A stretch of 10,560 nt of DNA from an uncultured Clostridia bacterium (GTDB lineage: Bacteria > Bacillota > Clostridia > Christensenellales > Aristaeellaceae), in contig CALCUD010000101.1 of the NCBI GenBank assembly GCA_937906775.1, positions 1 to 10,560 on the forward strand, in the 5' to 3' direction. The stretch's first letter is position 1. Every line of letters starts with the position of its first letter. The notes below the pieces were generated by a model. That model was not told where the DNA came from, searched no databases, and saw nothing but the letters and a program-made list of their open reading frames with translations. Below, piece after piece: positions 7,210 through 10,560 of this stretch. The position numbers and the translations under genes are program-made.

Positions 7210-8616
7210 ATGATTCCGTTTATGGATTCGAATTTTCTTTTGAATACAGAAACCGCACGTATACTTTTCCGGGAAGCGGCGGATTTACCGATTATTGATT
7301 ATCACTGTCATATTTCACCGAAAGAAATCTGGGAAGATAAGCAATATGACAATATCACGCAAGTCTGGCTTGGCGGAGATCATTATAAATGGCGTCTGAT
7401 GCGTTGCGCCGGTATTGATGAAAAATATATTACGGGAGACGCGACTGATTTCGAAAAATTCATGAAATGGGCAGATGTGCTTGGACATGCGGCAGGGAAT
7501 CCTCTCTATCATTGGAGTCATCTGGAACTGCAGCGCTATTTTAATATTAAAACACCGCTGAATTTGCGCACAGCGGAAGAAATATGGTATTTGACAAAAG
7601 AACTATTGCAAAAACCGGAATTCAGTGTTAGAAATCTGATTCAAAATAGTCATGTAGAAACAATTTGCACAACAGACGATCCGACAGATACGCTTGAATG
7701 GCATGAAAAAATTGCGGCTGACGGCAGCTTTCATACTTCAGTATACCCTGCATGGCGTCCGGATAAAGCTTTGACTGTTACAAGAAACGATTATACGGAA
7801 TATATTCATATATTGGAAAAGGAGTCTGGAATCAGGATCGATTCATTTGAAAAACTATGTAATGCACTTCGTATACGTATGGACTTTTTTGATAAACATG
7901 GTTGCAGACTGAGTGATCACGGATTGAATTATGTTTGCTGGGAACCGGCATCAAACGATCAGATCAACTCAATATTCCAGAAAAGGATGTCAGGAAACAA
8001 TATCACCGAAAAAGAAAGCGAACAATTCCTGACAGCCTGTATGCTGTTCCTTGCAGCAGAATACAAACACAGAAACTGGGTTATGCAGATTCACTTCGGC
8101 TGCCTGCGAAATACAAATCCTGTCATGATGAATAAGCTTGGACCTGATTCCGGTTACGATATGATCGGGGACAGCGGTAAAGTCGATCAACTGGCTGCTT
8201 TTATGGGTGCATTGGAAAAACAGGGCAATCTTCCGAAGACAATCCTGTACAGTCTGAATCCTTCTGACAATCAAATGCTTGACACGCTCTGCGGTTGTTT
8301 TCAGAACAGTGAAGCTGTTTGCAAGATACAGCATGGAAGCGCATGGTGGTTCAACGACTCGTTCAAAGGCATGACTGAACAACTTGAAAGTTTTGCTAAT
8401 CTTGGTTATTTAAACGGCTTTGTCGGTATGCTGACAGACAGCAGAAGCTTTTTGAGTTATCCAAGGCATGAATATTTCAGGCGAATCCTTTGCCGTTTGC
8501 TTGGACAGTGGACTGAACAGGGATTCTTCCCGGATGACCTGGAAACATTAAAAGAGATCGTATATAATATATGTTACGGCAATGCGAAGGAGTACTTTGG
8601 ATTTGGCCAGATATAA
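7210..8616 (+). CDS. uxaC: Uronate isomerase (glucuronate/galacturonate isomerase)
   Basis: Interconverts D-glucuronate with D-fructuronate and D-galacturonate with D-tagaturonate, the first intracellular step of uronic-acid catabolism toward 2-keto-3-deoxygluconate. The 468-residue protein matches the family's usual size (about 470) and resembles E. coli UxaC along its length. Visible features include the N-terminal MIPFMDSNFLLNTE; the metal-binding DYHCH (His32 and His34); the GDHYKWRLMR block (56-65); GNPLYHWSHLEL (96-107); CTTDDPTDTLEWH (153-165); WRPDKA (182-187); QIHFG (293-297); HGSAWWFND (375-383); and TDSRSFLSYPRHEYFRR (409-425). The ATG at 7210 is chosen because AAAGGAG ends 11 nt upstream (7192-7198) and the N-terminus then matches known UxaC. 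A longer frame back to TTG 7105 would run through the promoter. It is overlapped at its 3' end by an amidohydrolase gene. Confidence 0.97.
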   Translation: MIPFMDSNFLLNTETARILFREAADLPIIDYHCHISPKEIWEDKQYDNITQVWLGGDHYKWRLMRCAGIDEKYITGDATDFEKFMKWADVLGHAAGNPLYHWSHLELQRYFNIKTPLNLRTAEEIWYLTKELLQKPEFSVRNLIQNSHVETICTTDDPTDTLEWHEKIAADGSFHTSVYPAWRPDKALTVTRNDYTEYIHILEKESGIRIDSFEKLCNALRIRMDFFDKHGCRLSDHGLNYVCWEPASNDQINSIFQKRMSGNNITEKESEQFLTACMLFLAAEYKHRNWVMQIHFGCLRNTNPVMMNKLGPDSGYDMIGDSGKVDQLAAFMGALEKQGNLPKTILYSLNPSDNQMLDTLCGCFQNSEAVCKIQHGSAWWFNDSFKGMTEQLESFANLGYLNGFVGMLTDSRSFLSYPRHEYFRRILCRLLGQWTEQGFFPDDLETLKEIVYNICYGNAKEYFGFGQI

Positions 8617-9406
8617 TCATCCGATTATTGATATTCATACCCACATCTTTCCGGATGTTATCGCTCAAAAAGCTTCTGACAGCATCGGGTCATTCTATGA
8701 TCTGAAAATGAGACATGACGGAACACTATCTGAATTGATCCGATGTATGGCAGAAGCTGGAATATCGCAATCCTGTGTCCACAGTGTTGCGATCACACCG
8801 AAATCAATGAATTCCATCAATAGGTATATTTCAGAATCTGTTACGGAATATTCCGGGAAACTGATTGGATTCGCAGCTATACATCCGGACGCCGAAGATA
8901 TCGGAAACGTTGTTGACGAGATTCTTTCTCTTCCTTTTGCCGGATTCAAGATTCATCCGGATATGCAGCGCTTTGCGCTGGATTCACAGAAAGCCATGGA
9001 TATGTTTTCGGCTATTGAAGGAAGACTGCCGATCATCATCCATACAGGCGATCCAAGATATTCATATTCCAATCCGGACCAAATGAAGAAAGTGCTTGAC
9101 GCATTTCCAAAGCTTACATGTGTGTGCGCTCATCTCGGTGGCTGGGGAAAATGGGATGAAGCTTGGAAAACATTATCAAAATATGAAAATGTTTACGTTG
9201 ATACCAGCTCAAGTTTGTATGCGATGACACCGGAAACGGCTGTATCCGTTATTCGTCATTATGAATCCGGACATGTACTTTTCGGAACCGATTACCCCAT
9301 GTGGAATCCCGAACAGGAACTGAAAAGATTCATTGAACTGCCGCTGACGGATAAAGAAAAAGACATGATTTTGTTTGAAAATCCTGCTGCATTTTTGAAT
9401 CAATAA
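8582..9406 (+). CDS. Metal-dependent amidohydrolase (Amidohydro_2 / COG2159-like), substrate unknown
   Basis: A TIM-barrel hydrolase of the amidohydrolase superfamily, 274 residues from the ATG. Metal-site motifs are visible in family order: IIDIHTH (His19, His21), GFKIHP (121-126), IIIHTGDP (His154), CAHLGGWG (His184) and FGTDYPMWNP (Asp237). These resemble the Amidohydro_2 group, which includes lactonases and non-oxidative decarboxylases. A sugar-acid lactonase or related step next to UxaC is plausible, but the substrate cannot be read from the sequence. The start is uncertain. ATG 8582 has no ribosome binding site, whereas AAGGAG at 8587-8592 lies 4 nt before TTG 8597 and 10 nt before TTG 8603, so the protein may begin five or seven residues later. 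Every choice overlaps the end of uxaC (14 to 35 nt), implying coupled translation. A strong terminator starts at the stop codon. Confidence 0.87.
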   Translation: MRRSTLDLARYNHPIIDIHTHIFPDVIAQKASDSIGSFYDLKMRHDGTLSELIRCMAEAGISQSCVHSVAITPKSMNSINRYISESVTEYSGKLIGFAAIHPDAEDIGNVVDEILSLPFAGFKIHPDMQRFALDSQKAMDMFSAIEGRLPIIIHTGDPRYSYSNPDQMKKVLDAFPKLTCVCAHLGGWGKWDEAWKTLSKYENVYVDTSSSLYAMTPETAVSVIRHYESGHVLFGTDYPMWNPEQELKRFIELPLTDKEKDMILFENPAAFLNQ

Positions 9407-9445
9407 ATGAGCCTCCTCATTGCACTATCAATGAGGAGGTCATTT
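9405..9445. terminator. Bidirectional Rho-independent terminator between convergent units
   Basis: A perfect 11-bp stem, CCTCCTCATTG (9412-9422) with CAATGAGGAGG (9429-9439), closes a 6-nt loop (CACTAT). The stem extends outward by about six A-T-rich pairs (AAATGA at 9405-9410 with TCATTT at 9440-9445) if G9411 is bulged. The + strand continues into CATTTTATTA. On the - strand the hairpin is followed by TCATTTATTGATTC and then a run of A on the + strand (T in that transcript). It begins at the amidohydrolase stop and lies just beyond the stop of the small - strand gene, so it should end both transcripts. Confidence 0.92.
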
Positions 9446-9447
9446 TA

Positions 9448-9645
9448 TTACTGTTGAAAAAGGGTACATCCCATTTCTTTGAAATCTTCGATCTTCTGCA
9501 AAAGGGTTTCTTCAGTGACGCAGAATTTCAATGAAAGACATGTAATACAAAAATACTTATCTGTTCCGCGATTAATCATCTTCCTCGTCAGCGCTTTTTC
9601 ATCGTTGGTGAGGACTCGCTTACAAATCTGGCAATACTCATTCAT
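9448..9645 (-). CDS. Small CxxC-pair (zinc-ribbon-like) protein, 65 residues
   Basis: A short acidic/basic protein with two cysteine pairs, Cys5/Cys8 in YCQICKR and Cys33/Cys36 in YFCITC. Such spacing is usual for structural zinc or metal binding; further cysteines are at 42 and 60. The middle (EKALTRKMINRGTDKYFC) and the C-terminus (KIEDFKEMGCTLF) are reminiscent of small uncharacterised Firmicutes proteins, but I cannot name a family. The ATG at 9645 is chosen because it overlaps the GH27 stop as ATGAATGA, a typical translational-coupling arrangement. A TTG at 9657 would add four residues (MFLP). No strong ribosome binding site is visible for either. It ends just before the shared terminator. 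The role is unknown; regulatory or metal-binding function is inference. Confidence 0.68.
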   Translation of the reverse strand: MNEYCQICKRVLTNDEKALTRKMINRGTDKYFCITCLSLKFCVTEETLLQKIEDFKEMGCTLFQQ

Positions 9646-10560
9646 GGGCAGGAACAATTCGCCCTATAAACATTTTCATATCATGGGCGGGTATCTCCTG
9701 ACCGAAAGTATCAAATTTTCGGCCAATATGTTCTCCGGTGTAGACATCGTGAAGATCCAGGGCGAGACCGCTTGTTACAGGAAGTCCGATATCGGCAAAT
9801 TCAATTCGTAGTGTTGTATTGCTTGGGGCCATATTCACCATCGCAAGCACGAATTCACCGTCAGACAGATGTCTGATAAAAGTAAAACCGGAATCTTTGA
9901 TAAAAGTCCAGGGAAGCTCTCCTTCTTTGCGATCCGGATTACTGAAATACACGTCGCCTCTTCGAATCAAAAATGGAGGACGGCATTCTTCATCCTGATC
10001 GATCCGGAGAAGATCTTTATTTTGCATTAATTCTTTATACTTTGAGGAAAGACTCCTGAGATCCGCGCCGATCATTAACGGAACTCCGGCAAGGCACCAC
10101 AGAGAAAACTGCATACGGTACTCTTCATAGGTACAAACCTTGCCAAGTCCGACATTCCCTTTACCGCATAATCCTACGGTCAGCATATCCATATCGTTGA
10201 AACAACCTTTACCGCTCATACAGAAATTGTCAAGCTGACTTTTGAAAATATCAGTAAAAGAGGTATAGTTATCCATAATATCTCCGGTCGAACGGTACAT
10301 ATGAGCGCCAACGCTCTGCATCCATTTCCAGGGATCCTGCTGTCCCCAGTTGCATGCAGAAAAAAGAATATCCCGACCGGAAGCCTTCAGCGCCATAGCC
10401 ATGGTAGCGTATCTGGTTTTGCAGTTACCGGATTCCGGGAAATTGCAAAAGTCATATTTTAGAAAATCAACGCCCCAGGAAGCAAATTCTTCCTTGGCGG
10501 ATTCGTAGTTCTTCAGGATGCGTTCTTGGCTTGCCATAGTGTCTATCCTTTCTTTCTCAG
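9638..10560 (-). CDS. GH27 alpha-galactosidase-like glycoside hydrolase, 5' end at window edge
   Basis: A retaining glycoside hydrolase of family 27, which releases alpha-linked galactose from oligosaccharides, glycolipid-like or galactomannan side chains. Counting from the in-frame ATG at 10537, the nucleophile is Asp29 in WGVDFLKYDFCN (21-32). The acid/base is Asp86 in HMYRSTGDI (79-87). CNWG (62-65), FNDMDMLTVG (113-122) and PLMIGADLRSLS (153-164) are typical barrel segments. Residues from about 205 form the C-terminal beta domain. The frame stays open upstream of that ATG to the edge, and a normal GH27 has about 130 more residues carrying the first barrel strands, so the true start is probably outside. 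An AAAGGA 8 nt before ATG 10537 could be chance. No signal peptide can be judged. Alpha-N-acetylgalactosaminidase is an alternative specificity. Confidence 0.88.
   Translation of the reverse strand, partial: EKERIDTMASQERILKNYESAKEEFASWGVDFLKYDFCNFPESGNCKTRYATMAMALKASGRDILFSACNWGQQDPWKWMQSVGAHMYRSTGDIMDNYTSFTDIFKSQLDNFCMSGKGCFNDMDMLTVGLCGKGNVGLGKVCTYEEYRMQFSLWCLAGVPLMIGADLRSLSSKYKELMQNKDLLRIDQDEECRPPFLIRRGDVYFSNPDRKEGELPWTFIKDSGFTFIRHLSDGEFVLAMVNMAPSNTTLRIEFADIGLPVTSGLALDLHDVYTGEHIGRKFDTFGQEIPAHDMKMFIGRIVPAHE

Noticed and set aside
9479..9811. Plus-strand frame of 110 codons opposite the GH27 and CxxC genes
   Set aside because: It would run against the terminator-delimited - strand unit, lacks a ribosome site and domain, and covers the conserved GH27 C-terminus.

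Overview
The window suggests an anaerobic Gram-positive bacterium of the Clostridia, probably a fibre-degrading gut or rumen lineage. This is inferred from AAAGGAG-type ribosome binding sites, moderate GC content, tightly packed co-directional genes, Firmicutes-type PgcA, DUF624 and Hsp33 proteins, and sugar-acid and alpha-galactoside catabolism genes. The genus cannot be fixed from the sequence alone. I see no tRNA, rRNA, CRISPR array, insertion sequence or phage gene.

Region 1 (2-6993, + strand) looks like one long operon-like run. It holds the 3' part of a phosphoglucomutase (pgcA, cut by the window's left edge), a DUF624-type membrane protein, a class I SAM-dependent methyltransferase, the redox chaperone Hsp33 (hslO), a HEAT-repeat-like helical protein whose start overlaps the hslO stop, and a 645-residue protein joining a cytoplasmic zinc ribbon to a predicted extracytoplasmic TPR plus chitobiase-C-like part. 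Gaps are 37 nt or less and each gene has its own Shine-Dalgarno sequence. Together they look like housekeeping, stress and envelope functions rather than one pathway.

Region 2 (6994-7209) is the only sizeable gap on the + strand. It contains a good sigma-A-type promoter (TTGAAA, 17 nt, TATATT). It also contains an imperfect inverted repeat followed by a T run that overlaps the -10 box. This may be a terminator for transcripts arriving from region 1, with the next promoter nested inside its left arm.

Region 3 (7210-9406, + strand) is a two-gene sugar-acid unit: uronate isomerase (uxaC) and an overlapping metal-dependent amidohydrolase of unknown substrate. It ends in a strong, symmetrical hairpin that also serves the opposite strand.

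Region 4 (9448-10560, - strand) converges on that hairpin. It holds a GH27 alpha-galactosidase-like enzyme, open to the right edge of the window, and a 65-residue protein with two CxxC pairs whose ATG overlaps the GH27 stop. UxaC and the GH27 enzyme both point to use of plant cell-wall sugars (pectin or glucuronoxylan, and galactosides). No transporter or regulator for them lies in view.

Nothing here amounts to a clearly new defence or mobile system. The points most worth a second look are the nested promoter/terminator, the zinc-ribbon/TPR/chitobiase-C-like protein, the uxaC-linked amidohydrolase and the small CxxC protein coupled to GH27.
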